Assembly (NCBI GenBank): GCA_016235455.1
Contig: JACRKZ010000107.1
Span: 1 to 51,699 of the forward strand
DNA length: 51,699 bases
Source of the DNA: Armatimonadota bacterium
GTDB lineage: Bacteria > Armatimonadota > UBA10988
Direction of reading: 5' to 3'
A program made the translations under genes and the position numbers. Shown in pieces: positions 34,131-43,469 of this stretch (within the stretch, counting starts at the first letter, position 1; each line of letters starts with the position of its first letter). The notes beneath the pieces were generated by a model, which searched no databases, was not told the DNA's origin, and saw only the letters and a program-made list of their open reading frames with translations.

Positions 34131-36848
34131 ATGCTCATTCTGCCCATGCTGGCCGCCATCACGGCCGTCGCGCCTGTCACTGTCGTCGAGCCGCGCTGCG
34201 AAGGCCGGCGCGACCCGCTCGGCATCGACGCGCCGCGGCCCGCGCTGAGTTGGCAACTGCGCGCCGATGGCCGGCGCGACGTGCGCCAGACCGCCTATGA
34301 GATCCGCGCCGCGGGCCGCGCCGACGCGCTGGCCAAGCCCGATCTGTGGGCCAGCGGGCGCGTGGTGTCCCGTCAAAGCGTGGCGCTGCCGTGGGCCGGG
34401 CGGCCGCTGGGCAGTCGGCAGACCGTGTACTGGCAGGTGCGGGTCTGGACCGACAGCGCCCAGCCCACCGCCTGGAGCCCGCCCGCGCGGTTCGAGATGG
34501 GCCTGTTGCAGCCCGGCGACTGGCAGGGCAAGTGGCTCAACGATGGTCGCGCCACTCCCAAGGACGAGGCCGCGCAGTACGGCGACGATCCGGCCCCGCT
34601 GTTCCGCCGCGAGTTCGCCCTGCGCCAGGGCGTCGAGCGCGCACGGCTCTACATCACGGGGCTGGGCTACTACGAAGCCAGCCTCAACGGCGCGCGCGTG
34701 GGCGATCGGCTGCTGGATCCCGGCTGGACCACGCCGACCCAGCGCGTGCTGTACAGCACCTACGATGTCGCCGCGGCGCTGCGCCAGGGCCGCAACTGCC
34801 TGGGCGTGACGCTGGGCAACGGCTGGTACAACCCGCTGCCGCTGCGCCTGTGGGGGCATCTCAACCTGCGCGATCACCTGGCCCACGGCCGGCCGCGGCT
34901 GCTGGCGCAGCTCGAGATCACCCACGCTGACGGCAGTCGCCAGATCGTCGCCAGCGACCTGGACTGGAAGGTCGGCGACGGGCCGATCCTGCGCAACAAC
35001 GTCTACCTGGGCGAGGTCTATGACGCGCGCCGCGAGCAGGTGGGCTGGGACCAGCCGGGCTTCGCCGATGCCGTGTGGCGCACGCCAGCCGTGGCCACCG
35101 AGCCCGTCGGCGCCTTGCGCGCGGAAGCGCAGCCACCCATCCGCGCCACGGCCATCATGGTGCCACGGGCCGTCACCGAGCCCCGGCCGGGCGTCTATCT
35201 GTTCGACCTGGGCCGCAACTTCGGCGGCCTGGTCACGCTCCGGACGAATGCGCCCGCCGGCACGCGCCTCACGCTCCGCTATGGCGAGCTGGTGCGGCCC
35301 GACGGCACGCTGAACCCCATGACCAGCGTGGCCGGCCAGATCAAGGGCGTGCGGCAAGGCACCAACGAAAGCGTCGGCGGGCCCGGCGCGCCGCCGGTGG
35401 CCGAGCAGACCGACACTTACATTGCGCGCGGCGGCGAGCAGACCTACACGCCACGCTTCACGTTCCGGGCCTTCCGCTACCTGGAGGTCAGCGGCCTGCC
35501 CGCCAAGCCGCCGCTCGACGCCGTGGTCGGGCATCGACTGTGCGCCGATGTGCCGCGCGTGGGCTCGTTCGAGTGTTCCGAGCCGCTGCTCAACGAGATC
35601 CAGACGATGTGCGACTGGACCTTCCTGAGCAACCTGTTCAGCGTGCAGTCGGACTGCCCGCATCGCGAGCGCTTCGGCTACGGTGGCGACCTGGTGGCGA
35701 CCAGTGACGCTTTCATGGCCAACTACGACATGAGCGGCTTCTACGCCAAGGCCGCGCGCGACTGGGCCGATGCCGCGCGACCCGACGGCATGTTGACCGA
35801 TACGGCGCCGTTCGTGGGCATCCAGTACTGCGGCGTGCCCTGGGCCATGGCCCATCCGCTGCTGCTGCGCCAGCTCTATCAGTACTACGGCGACCGCGCG
35901 CTGGTCGAGGAGCAGTACGGCGTGGCGCGGCGCTGGCTGGAACTCGTGGCCAAGAAGTACCCCGGCCACATCGTCACCGACGGCCTGAGCGACCACGAAT
36001 CGCTGGCCGGCAGCCCCGCGCCGGAGCTGGTCACGCCGCACTACGCGCTGAGCGCGCGCATCCTGGCCGAACTGGCCGAGATCCTGGGCAAGCAGGACGA
36101 TGCGGCGCGCTACCGCCGGCTGCACGCCGACATCGCCGCCGCCTATCGCGCCAAGTTCATTGACGCGACGGGCAAGGTGGCGCCGGGCACGCAGGCGGCG
36201 CAGGCCGTCGCGTTGTGGACCGGCATGGTGCCCGACGCGCTGCGCGCGCAGACGCTGGCGCGGCTGACCGAGACCGTAGGTACAGCCAACAATCATCTGA
36301 CCACGGGCATTCTGGGCACGAAGTACATGCTTGACGAGCTGTCGCGCGGCGGGCGCGCCGACCTGGCCGCGACGGTGGTGCGCCAGACCGACTTCCCCGG
36401 CTGGGGCAACATGCTGTCGAAAGGGGCGACCACGCTGTGGGAACACTGGGCCGGCAGCGACAACACGTTCTCCAACAACCACCCGATGTTCGGCTCGGTG
36501 AGCGGCTGGTTCCAGCACTGGCTGGGTGGCATCCAGGTCGCGCCCGACGCCGTGGCGGCCGACAGGCTGTGGATCCGGCCGCAGCCCGTTCCAGGGCTGG
36601 CCTGGGTGCGCTGTCGCTGGGACTCGCCCTTCGGGCCGGTGATCAGCTCGTGGCGCAATGAAGGGGGGCGCTTCACGCTGGATCTCGACATCCCGCCGGG
36701 CGCGACGGCGACGGTGACCGTGCCGAGCGACGATGCGCGTATGGTCACCGAAAGCGGGCGGCCGTTCGATGCCGGCACGCTGGTGGGGTCGGGGCACTAC
36801 ACGTTCACCGCGCCGCTGGCCGCAAGTCGCAGGCCGCCCCCCCTGTAG
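34131..36848 (+). CDS. Alpha-L-rhamnosidase, GH78
   Basis: Hydrolyses terminal alpha-L-rhamnose from polysaccharides or glycosides. The 905 residues follow the GH78 layout: an N-terminal Ig-like domain (about 20-150, PALSWQLRADGRRDVRQTAYE), a bacterial rhamnosidase N domain (about 160-310, YITGLGYYEASLNGARVGD), a concanavalin-like domain, then an alpha/alpha barrel from about 450 with the active-site signature SDCPHRERFGYGGD (about 507-520) and a C-terminal beta domain. A short hydrophobic N-terminus may be an export signal. GCGGAG precedes the ATG. The last few residues (RRPPPL) and the TAG stop are encoded by a dispersed GC-rich repeat, so the natural end is probably a few residues earlier. 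Confidence 0.93.
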   Translation: MLILPMLAAITAVAPVTVVEPRCEGRRDPLGIDAPRPALSWQLRADGRRDVRQTAYEIRAAGRADALAKPDLWASGRVVSRQSVALPWAGRPLGSRQTVYWQVRVWTDSAQPTAWSPPARFEMGLLQPGDWQGKWLNDGRATPKDEAAQYGDDPAPLFRREFALRQGVERARLYITGLGYYEASLNGARVGDRLLDPGWTTPTQRVLYSTYDVAAALRQGRNCLGVTLGNGWYNPLPLRLWGHLNLRDHLAHGRPRLLAQLEITHADGSRQIVASDLDWKVGDGPILRNNVYLGEVYDARREQVGWDQPGFADAVWRTPAVATEPVGALRAEAQPPIRATAIMVPRAVTEPRPGVYLFDLGRNFGGLVTLRTNAPAGTRLTLRYGELVRPDGTLNPMTSVAGQIKGVRQGTNESVGGPGAPPVAEQTDTYIARGGEQTYTPRFTFRAFRYLEVSGLPAKPPLDAVVGHRLCADVPRVGSFECSEPLLNEIQTMCDWTFLSNLFSVQSDCPHRERFGYGGDLVATSDAFMANYDMSGFYAKAARDWADAARPDGMLTDTAPFVGIQYCGVPWAMAHPLLLRQLYQYYGDRALVEEQYGVARRWLELVAKKYPGHIVTDGLSDHESLAGSPAPELVTPHYALSARILAELAEILGKQDDAARYRRLHADIAAAYRAKFIDATGKVAPGTQAAQAVALWTGMVPDALRAQTLARLTETVGTANNHLTTGILGTKYMLDELSRGGRADLAATVVRQTDFPGWGNMLSKGATTLWEHWAGSDNTFSNNHPMFGSVSGWFQHWLGGIQVAPDAVAADRLWIRPQPVPGLAWVRCRWDSPFGPVISSWRNEGGRFTLDLDIPPGATATVTVPSDDARMVTESGRPFDAGTLVGSGHYTFTAPLAASRRPPPL

Positions 36849-36917
36849 TCCCCCCGCGAGCGGGGGGACGGCTTTGTGGCTCCCTCCCCGCTCGCGGGCA
36901 GGGCTGGGGTGGGGGCC
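36837..36917. repeat. GC-rich double-hairpin dispersed repeat, copy 4
   Basis: CCCCCCTGTAGTCCCCCC with the G-run partner GGGGGGAC, a spacer, CCCTCCCCGCTCGCGGGCAGGG and CTGGGGTGGGGG. The TAG in its CTGTAG start is used as the stop codon of the GH78 gene at 36846-36848. The element fills most of the gap to the next plus-strand gene. Confidence 0.85.
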
Positions 36918-36955
36918 GCCCCCGACCACTCAGCGCACCCAGACAGGAGCTCCCT

Positions 36956-38720
36956 ATGGCGATACGCGTTCTGCTGCTGCTCGCCGCGACCGCCGCCAGC
37001 GCCGCCGACCTCGACCTCCAGGCCCGCCTCGACCAGGCTGTCGCCGCCGGCCAGCGGGAGGTGACCATCGCGCCCGGCGTCTACCGGCTCACGCCGCCCA
37101 AGCCCGTGGGGCCGCATCTCAAGCTCTACGGGGTCAACGGCCTGACCATCCGGGCCGAGGGCGTGACGTTGGTCTGCACCACGCTCAACACCGCGCTGTG
37201 GCTTGAGAAGTGTCGCAATGTACGGGTCATCGGCCCGACCATCGACTACGACCCGCTGCCCCAGACCCAAGGCACCATCGTCGCGTTGTCGCCCGACCAT
37301 CGGTTGACGGACGTGCGCCTCCACACCGGCTACCCCGCGCCGAACCTGCGTCCGCCGGGCCAGGCCGGGCATCTGTGGGTGGCCGACGCGGCCACGCGCC
37401 GCATCAAGCCGGGCGTCTTCAACCGCGGCTACCAGGCGCTGACCGACCTGGGCAACGGGGTGTGGCGGCTCGACCATGGCCACGCCATCCCCGACACGGC
37501 TGCCGTGGGCGACCTGATCCGTCTGGTGCAGAACTGGCAATCGCCCCACGCGGTGCTGCTGCACCTCAACGACGGTGTGACGCTGGAGAACGTGACTATC
37601 GCGTCCGCGCCCGGCTTCGGCATCGTCGACCGGCGCAGCACGGGCGGTGTGTTTCGGGGCGTGCGCATCGTGCCCGGCCCGCCGCCGGCGGGTGCCAGCG
37701 AGCCGCGGCTGTTCTCGTCGTGGGCGGATGGGCTCAATGTGGCGGGCTGCCGCGTCGGCCCGCGCATCGAGAGCTGTTCATTCGAGGGCACCGGCGACGA
37801 CGCCATCGCCGTGTACAACGAGTCCAACCTCGTGGCGCGCGCCGCGGCGGGCAGCGAGGTGGTGCTCGGCCTGACGCAGTACTCGCCGACCTGGCAGGTG
37901 GGCGATCGCGCGCGGCTGTTCGGGTACCGTGATGGCACGACCTCCGACCGCACCGTGACCGCGGTCGCGCCGGCGACGGTCACGCGCGAGGAGCTGCAGC
38001 CCATCCACGCCGCTAGTTTGCCCCGGGTGGATGCCGGCCACTTCGCCCAGGGCGCTGTTCGACTGACGCTGGATGGGTCGGCGGAGCTGGCGGCGGGCGA
38101 CATCGCGGTCAACTGGAGCTGCCGTGGCGCAGGCTTCCGCATTGTCGACAATACCGTCGTCAACGGCGGCTCGCGCGGCATCGTGGCCAACATGAGCGGC
38201 GGCGAGGTGCGCGGCAACCGCATAACGCACACCGTGCTGTGCGGCATTCACCTGTTTGCCTTCGCGCATGACGAAGGCGGCTCGAGCTTCCAGGAGGATG
38301 TGACCATCGCCGACAACGAGGTGGCGGAGTCGTGCGTGACGCGCCCGCAACGCGATGTGTGGCAGGGCGCCATCAGCGTCGTCAACTGGGACCGCGACTG
38401 GCCCGCGGTGGCCCGCGGCGGACGGCCATCGCAACATCCGCATCACCGGCAACACCGTTGGCGACGCCTATGGCCTGAACCTCCAGGTGACCGGCGCTTC
38501 GGGGCTGACCATCACCGACAACACCTTCCGAGACACGCACCGCGAGCCGCTTGGGCCAACCGGGCCGCGGCGCGTGGAGCTGGCGGCGCTGGTGCTGCTC
38601 GACCATGTCACCGGCGCGCGGCTGGCGGGCAACCGCGTGGTCGGGCTGGGGCCGCACGCAGACCGCGGCCGACTGCTGGTGCAGACGGGCGGGACGAGCG
38701 GGGTGGAGGGCGGGTTGTAG
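36956..38720 (+). pseudogene. Secreted right-handed beta-helix protein, interrupted by a +1 frameshift near 38420
   Basis: Homologue class similar to the beta-helix protein at 25.8 kb but without PDZ. Signal peptide (residues 1-17), then coils such as LTIRAEGVTLVCTTLN, VTLENVTIASAPGFGIVD, FRIVDNTVVNGGSRGIVA. The frame holds to about base 38419 (NWDRDWPAVARG), then turns into proline- and histidine-rich sequence with no beta-helix character. The next frame resumes exactly with DGHRNIRITGNTVGDAYGLN and runs to a stop at 38718-38720. Removing one G at about 38420 restores a 587-residue protein. The cause may be a real inactivating insertion or a sequence error in a GGCGG run. The start has GGAG upstream. 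Confidence 0.8.
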
Positions 38721-38772
38721 GCCCTTCGCCGTTCGTTCGGCCGAGCGTGGCATGGCCACGGGGCGCGGGCGT

Positions 38773-41076
38773 CTACTTGACTGCATGCACCTGCACCGCG
38801 TCGCAGTGCACCATGCCCTGTGCGCCGGCGGCCGTCAGCAATACCCACGCCGGCCGGCCGGCCTCGAAGCGGAACCGACCCAACGAGCCGAACCCGCGGC
38901 CGGCGGTCGCCGCCTTGGTCTGGTCCACGGTAGCCTGTCGCTCGCCCTCGGCCGTGAGAATGGTCACCGGCAGGGCCTTGGCGCGGTTCTCATGCGGGCG
39001 CCAGGCCAGCCGCACCTCATAGGTGCCCGACTGGGGCACATCAAACCGGAACCGCGCCGTGGCCGTGGCATCGCTGGTGAAGACGTAGCCATCGTTGACA
39101 TAGCCCTCCAAGCCGCCGGTGCCCGACCATTTGCCGGTCAGTTCGGCCTGCAGGTCATCGACCACGATCCCCGGCAGGCTGGCCGGGTCGATGCCCGTGC
39201 CGAAGAAGGTCTGGATTTTGGCGCCCGGCGGCAGCGTGAGCGCGTCGTCGAGCGTGGTGCGGCGCAACGCGCCCGGCTGCTGGAGCAGTCCCTTCAGGCC
39301 CTCGAGTTGCGTCTCGTAGACCCCGCGCGGCGTGGTGTCATGCCGCACGCACAGGTAAGCCGCGCGGCCCACGACTTCGCCCATCATGCCCGTTGTGCGC
39401 ATCACCCGCACCGCGCCGAGCGCCTCGTGCGTCACGCTGATGTCGCGACCCGCCATGAACAGGTTGGCGATGTTGCGGCTGTACAGGGCGCGGTAAGGCA
39501 CCCAGTAGGCGCCCTCATAGGTGTAGTCTTTGCCTCCGGTGCAGACAGAGATGAACTCGGTGCCTTGTTGGCCCTGGTTGTAGTCGGGGCTGGGCGTGTG
39601 CACATCGATCGGCCAGGTGCAAGGGAAGCTGGCGTCCGGATAGACCTTGCCCGTCCGGAAGTCGTCGGCCTGCACCTGCACATCGCCCAGCAGCCGCCGC
39701 GACTCGCGCTTGCCCGCGATGTAGGCCGCCCAGCCCAGGCGATGGTTCGGGTAGAGATGGTCGACGTTCTTCAGCGCGTCCCAGGCACCGTACATGGCGC
39801 GGAAGTTGTTGTCGCGAATGTACTCCGTCTCCGTGGCCTGGTCGCGGTTGAAGCCGCTCTCCCAGAACCAGCCGCCCAGGCTGCCTAAGCCCGACGGCGA
39901 GCCCTGGCTGACACGGCCGGCCCGGCCGGGAAACGGCTTGTCGGACAGGTCGATGGCCCACGGGCAGCGCGGGAACGGCGCGGCCACCTGGCCCTGTTGC
40001 ACCGCAACCGTCAGCGCCTCCTTGTCCTTGCACTCGCAGCGCAACACCTGCGCCGGGTCGGACTGGTCGATGGGCCACCACAGGTTGGTCGAGCCCATGA
40101 CGCTCTCTTTGTTGACCTCATAATCGGCGCCGGCCAGGTAGCCCACGGTGCCGTCGCCGGTGCAGTCGGCAAACAGCCGGCCGCGCACGCGGACGCGTCG
40201 GGCGCTGCGGATGTGTTGTGCGATGACCGCCTCGACGCGGCCGGCGCGCGCTTCGACGGCGTTGACATGCTGCTCGAGCAGCAGCGTGATGCGCGGTTCG
40301 GCCGCCACCACCGCGGCGCGCTGGGCGTCGTTGGCGTCGATCTCCTTGACGATGTCGCCCACATGCCGCCATGGCGGTCGGTTGGTGCGGCCGGCGGGTC
40401 CAACGCGGACCTCGCGACTGGCATTGCCGCCGAGCACCGGGCGATCCCCGATGAGCGCGACACGCAGGCCCTGCCGCGCGGCCGAGACCGCCGCGGCGAT
40501 GCCGGCCAGGCCACCGCCGACCACCACCAGGTCGTAGCTGCCGCCATCGTCGGGCTGCGCGGGCAGGCCCAACGCGGTGCGCCGCCAGGTGGCCAGCGCC
40601 TCCTTGACCTCGGGCGGCACAAAGCCCTGGTCGGCCGACAGCACCACGGCATCGCAGCGGCCCTCGAAGCCGGTCAGGTCGTGCAACGCCAGACGCGCCT
40701 CGGCGCCCAGCGCCACGGTGCCGCCGTCCTGCCAGTGCCAGTCGGCGCCCTCGGTACCGAATGTGGTGGCCAGAGGCCGGCCATCGACCAGTATCTGGAA
40801 CCGACCGGGCGCGCCCGGCGCCTTCCACGGCGCCACCCAATCGCGCGTGCGCGCCCACAGGTGCCAGGTGCCCGCGCGCGGCAGCTTGACGCTGGTGACC
40901 GCGTCGCGCACCGGCACGCCGAGGCCGTGCGCCAGCATGTAGGGCGAGCCCATGGTGTCCATCGACTGCTGGTCCAGGTCCCAGCCGCCGAGGTCGGCGA
41001 ACTGCTCGGCCTCCAGCAGGACGGTCTGGGCGGCCAGCGGGCAGAGGGTGAGCAGCAGGATCAGGATAGGCTTCAT
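38773..41076 (-). CDS. Secreted FAD-dependent oxidoreductase with flanking sugar-binding-like domains
   Basis: Exported flavoprotein of 767 residues. The start at 41076 (MKPILILLLTLCPLAAQ) gives a clear signal peptide. A beta-sandwich domain precedes the dinucleotide-binding site YDLVVVGGGLAGIAAAVSAA (about 185-205), with a following GNASREVRVG and an internal RGRLFADCTGDGTVGYLAGA typical of the FAD_oxidored family. The C-terminal domain from about 640 (SGTGGLEGYVNDGYVF) resembles the beta-sandwich tail of xanthan-lyase-like proteins. Such proteins accompany polysaccharide-degradation genes in PVC-type genomes; the substrate is unknown. It converges with the interrupted beta-helix gene. Confidence 0.83.
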   Translation of the reverse strand: MKPILILLLTLCPLAAQTVLLEAEQFADLGGWDLDQQSMDTMGSPYMLAHGLGVPVRDAVTSVKLPRAGTWHLWARTRDWVAPWKAPGAPGRFQILVDGRPLATTFGTEGADWHWQDGGTVALGAEARLALHDLTGFEGRCDAVVLSADQGFVPPEVKEALATWRRTALGLPAQPDDGGSYDLVVVGGGLAGIAAAVSAARQGLRVALIGDRPVLGGNASREVRVGPAGRTNRPPWRHVGDIVKEIDANDAQRAAVVAAEPRITLLLEQHVNAVEARAGRVEAVIAQHIRSARRVRVRGRLFADCTGDGTVGYLAGADYEVNKESVMGSTNLWWPIDQSDPAQVLRCECKDKEALTVAVQQGQVAAPFPRCPWAIDLSDKPFPGRAGRVSQGSPSGLGSLGGWFWESGFNRDQATETEYIRDNNFRAMYGAWDALKNVDHLYPNHRLGWAAYIAGKRESRRLLGDVQVQADDFRTGKVYPDASFPCTWPIDVHTPSPDYNQGQQGTEFISVCTGGKDYTYEGAYWVPYRALYSRNIANLFMAGRDISVTHEALGAVRVMRTTGMMGEVVGRAAYLCVRHDTTPRGVYETQLEGLKGLLQQPGALRRTTLDDALTLPPGAKIQTFFGTGIDPASLPGIVVDDLQAELTGKWSGTGGLEGYVNDGYVFTSDATATARFRFDVPQSGTYEVRLAWRPHENRAKALPVTILTAEGERQATVDQTKAATAGRGFGSLGRFRFEAGRPAWVLLTAAGAQGMVHCDAVQVHAVK

Positions 41077-41133
41077 GGCGCGTCTCGTGGCAGATAGGGT
41101 AGCGCGCGCGCGGTCGAACCTCAAGGGGCGGAA

Positions 41134-41697
41134 CTACGGAAGACCCGCTTGCTCGCGCTGCTCACGCCGGAACTCCCACGGTGCCTGGGGCGCGGGCCTG
41201 GCCCACAGCCCGCGACGGGCGGAGCGCGCGCTGGTCTCGGCCTCTTGCAGCGCCGTGTCACGCAGGGCATGCTCGCGGTACCACCAGGCCAGGCCCTCCT
41301 CGACCAGCGTTGTGCCCAGGTCGCGGCCGTCCGCCAGCCGGACCCGCGCCACGACCCGGCCGTAGCGGTCCAGTTCGCGCGGCAACACGTCCACCGCGCG
41401 GCCCAGCACCAGTTGCCGGGCCCGCGTGCGCGCCCCGGGGCCGAAGGGCTGCTTGAGCTCTGGGCAGTCGATGCCGTCGAGCCTGATGGCCAGGTCTTCG
41501 CCGAACCGGCGGACGCGTATGGTGTCGCCGTCGTGCACGCGCACGCAGCGGCCGTGCCAGGCTTCGGGCAGGCGGCGGCGCGGCGCGTCGGTCGGCGGCG
41601 GCCCGGCGGCGGGTGGCGTGACCAACCGCACCACGCCGTAGGCCAGCGCGGCCACCAGGGCGGCCCGAGTTACGGTTCGCCAACGTTCAGACATCAT
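41134..41697 (-). CDS. Membrane-anchored SNase-like (thermonuclease family) protein
   Basis: Staphylococcal-nuclease-fold protein of 187 residues, anchored by an N-terminal hydrophobic segment (about 11-26) so that the nuclease domain would lie outside the cytoplasm. Catalytic and calcium residues match the family: Arg72, Asp77 and Glu80 in IRLDGIDCPE, Arg114 in DRYGRVVARV, plus VHDGDTIRV at 54-62. The start could be either of two adjacent ATGs (41697 or 41694). It is divergent from the lipoprotein gene; a hairpin (GCCAGCC/GGCTGGC, 41706-41725) lies just upstream. Confidence 0.9.
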   Translation of the reverse strand: MMSERWRTVTRAALVAALAYGVVRLVTPPAAGPPPTDAPRRRLPEAWHGRCVRVHDGDTIRVRRFGEDLAIRLDGIDCPELKQPFGPGARTRARQLVLGRAVDVLPRELDRYGRVVARVRLADGRDLGTTLVEEGLAWWYREHALRDTALQEAETSARSARRGLWARPAPQAPWEFRREQREQAGLP

Positions 41698-41758
41698 CGC
41701 CCCCTGCCAGCCGGCATTGGCTGGCGCGGGGCCACCTTCCTTCCCTCGCTCCGTGACG

Positions 41759-41764
41759 TATAAT
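41759..41764 (+). promoter_or_regulatory. -10 box TATAAT for the leucine-rich lipoprotein gene
   Basis: A perfect TATAAT in otherwise GC-rich DNA, 22 bp before the ATG at 41787, leaves a leader of about 16 bases that contains GGAGAG. The -35 region (around 41737, TTCCTT) is a weak match. Confidence 0.5.
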
Positions 41765-41786
41765 CGATGAAAGGCTGGAGAGCGTC

Positions 41787-43469
41787 ATGCGTCTGTCGCT
41801 GGGTCGCACCTGGCTGGTGCTGTGTACGTGCTGGCTGCTGAGCGCCTGTACCGCCGATGCCCAGGTGACGCGGGCGATCACCTTCACCACCGAAGGTGAC
41901 TCGTTCGCGCCGGTGCTGGTGGTCGAGGGCACGCCCGCCATCGAATGGACATGGTCGGACGGGGGCACGAGCCGCGAGGCGCGGCCGACCAAGCGTTTCG
42001 GCACCGCGGCCAGGCGTACGCACGCGCTGCGGGTCACGCCGTGGAGCGCGCTGCGCCGCATCAACATCGGTTACGACGCGGGCGATGGCGGCTCGGGCGA
42101 GATTGAGCGGGTGCCCGACCAGCATGTCTCCGCGGTCACCGGCCTGGAACTGGTGGCGCCCACACTGGGCCAGTGGTGTTCGTCGTACAACCAGATCCCG
42201 TCGCTCGAGTTCGTCAACTTCGCTCAGCTCGACACCATCGAGTGCTTCCTCTCGGGCAAGCTGACCAGCGTGACGTTGCGCAACCTGCCCCGGCTGAAGC
42301 GGGCCTGCTTCGAGGACTGCGACCTGCGCGAACTGGACTTGACCCAGTGCCCCGCGCTGGAGGATCTGCGCGGCGCGCAGAACGCGTACTCGACCATCGC
42401 CTTTGGCCGCATCGGCGCCCAGGTATGGCACATCTGCGTGCGCGACAACCCGCAGATGACGGACCAGAAGGTGTTTGCCGACCTGGCCCAGTTCCCGCGC
42501 ATCTCCGAGTTGTTCATCTGGAACGACAACCAGGCGGGCAGCATCCGCATCCCCGCCACGCATCCCGAGAACGGCGTGGCGCTGCTGGCCGATGGCAACC
42601 ACTACGAGAGCCTGGACCTGTCCGGCGCGCTGCGCAACGCCAAGTCAACGGCCTCCGTCGCCTTCCGTGGCAATCGCTTGCGTCAAGTCAAGCTCGACGG
42701 CTGCGTGCAGATCACCGAACTGATGCTGGAGAACAACCTGTTGCCGGCCGAGCAGGTGGATGCGCTGCTGGTGGCCATGGACAAGCTCGGCCGGGGGCGT
42801 GAGAACATCCCCGACTGGACCAAGCCGCGCATCGACCTTCGCGGCAACGCGGCGCCCGGCGAGGCGGGTAGGGCAGCCATGGCGCGGCTGGCGGCCAAGG
42901 GCTGGACGGTCGCTGCCTCGGACCGCACGGTCCAGCCGCCGCCGCCGCCGAACACCGGCGAGACACGCATCGACTTCGTGACCGTCGGCGACGCCACGCA
43001 CCTGCGCTGCGACTTCGACGCCTCGGCCAGCGCCACCTGGCACTGGTCGGACGGCACCACCGCTCCGGCCGCCTCGGGCGCCGCGGTGGCCAGGACCGGG
43101 CTGGGCCAGGGCGAACACGCGGCCTGGCTGGTGATCAGCAACGGTGCCGCCCTGACTCGCTTCGGTGCGGCCGACGGCGGCGGGCAGGGCCACCTGACGG
43201 CCATCCGCGGGCTGGAGAAGGCACCGGCGCTGGCCATCCTCTATGTGTACAACGAGGGCGAGTTGAAGACCCTGGCCCGTACCAGCCAGACGCGGATCCG
43301 CGAGTACCACCTGCTGGGCACCGCGCTGTCGCTCGAGCGCTGCGACCAGGTGTATGCGGATCTCGTGGCGTCGGGCGTGCGCAACGGCACCATCTGGTGC
43401 GCCAAGGGCACGCCGGCCAGCGACGCCGACCGCGCCAAGGCCGCCGAACGGGGCTGGAACCTGAACTGA
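41787..43469 (+). CDS. Leucine-rich-repeat lipoprotein with an internal duplication
   Basis: Lipoprotein of 560 residues with lipobox LLSAC (Cys21), so it should be lipid-anchored outside the inner membrane. A WSDG beta-type module (about 28-95; WTWSDGG) is followed by irregular leucine-rich repeats (about 110-330; KLTSVTLRNLPRLKRACFED, DLRELDLTQCPALEDLRG) and a capping segment ending ARLAAKGWTV. A second WSDG module (about 388-450; WHWSDGT), a shorter repeat section and a second cap ending AKAAERGWNLN follow. The protein thus looks like two copies of one unit, the second having lost most repeats. Function is unknown; binding or adhesion is a reasonable guess. Confidence 0.78.
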   Translation: MRLSLGRTWLVLCTCWLLSACTADAQVTRAITFTTEGDSFAPVLVVEGTPAIEWTWSDGGTSREARPTKRFGTAARRTHALRVTPWSALRRINIGYDAGDGGSGEIERVPDQHVSAVTGLELVAPTLGQWCSSYNQIPSLEFVNFAQLDTIECFLSGKLTSVTLRNLPRLKRACFEDCDLRELDLTQCPALEDLRGAQNAYSTIAFGRIGAQVWHICVRDNPQMTDQKVFADLAQFPRISELFIWNDNQAGSIRIPATHPENGVALLADGNHYESLDLSGALRNAKSTASVAFRGNRLRQVKLDGCVQITELMLENNLLPAEQVDALLVAMDKLGRGRENIPDWTKPRIDLRGNAAPGEAGRAAMARLAAKGWTVAASDRTVQPPPPPNTGETRIDFVTVGDATHLRCDFDASASATWHWSDGTTAPAASGAAVARTGLGQGEHAAWLVISNGAALTRFGAADGGGQGHLTAIRGLEKAPALAILYVYNEGELKTLARTSQTRIREYHLLGTALSLERCDQVYADLVASGVRNGTIWCAKGTPASDADRAKAAERGWNLN

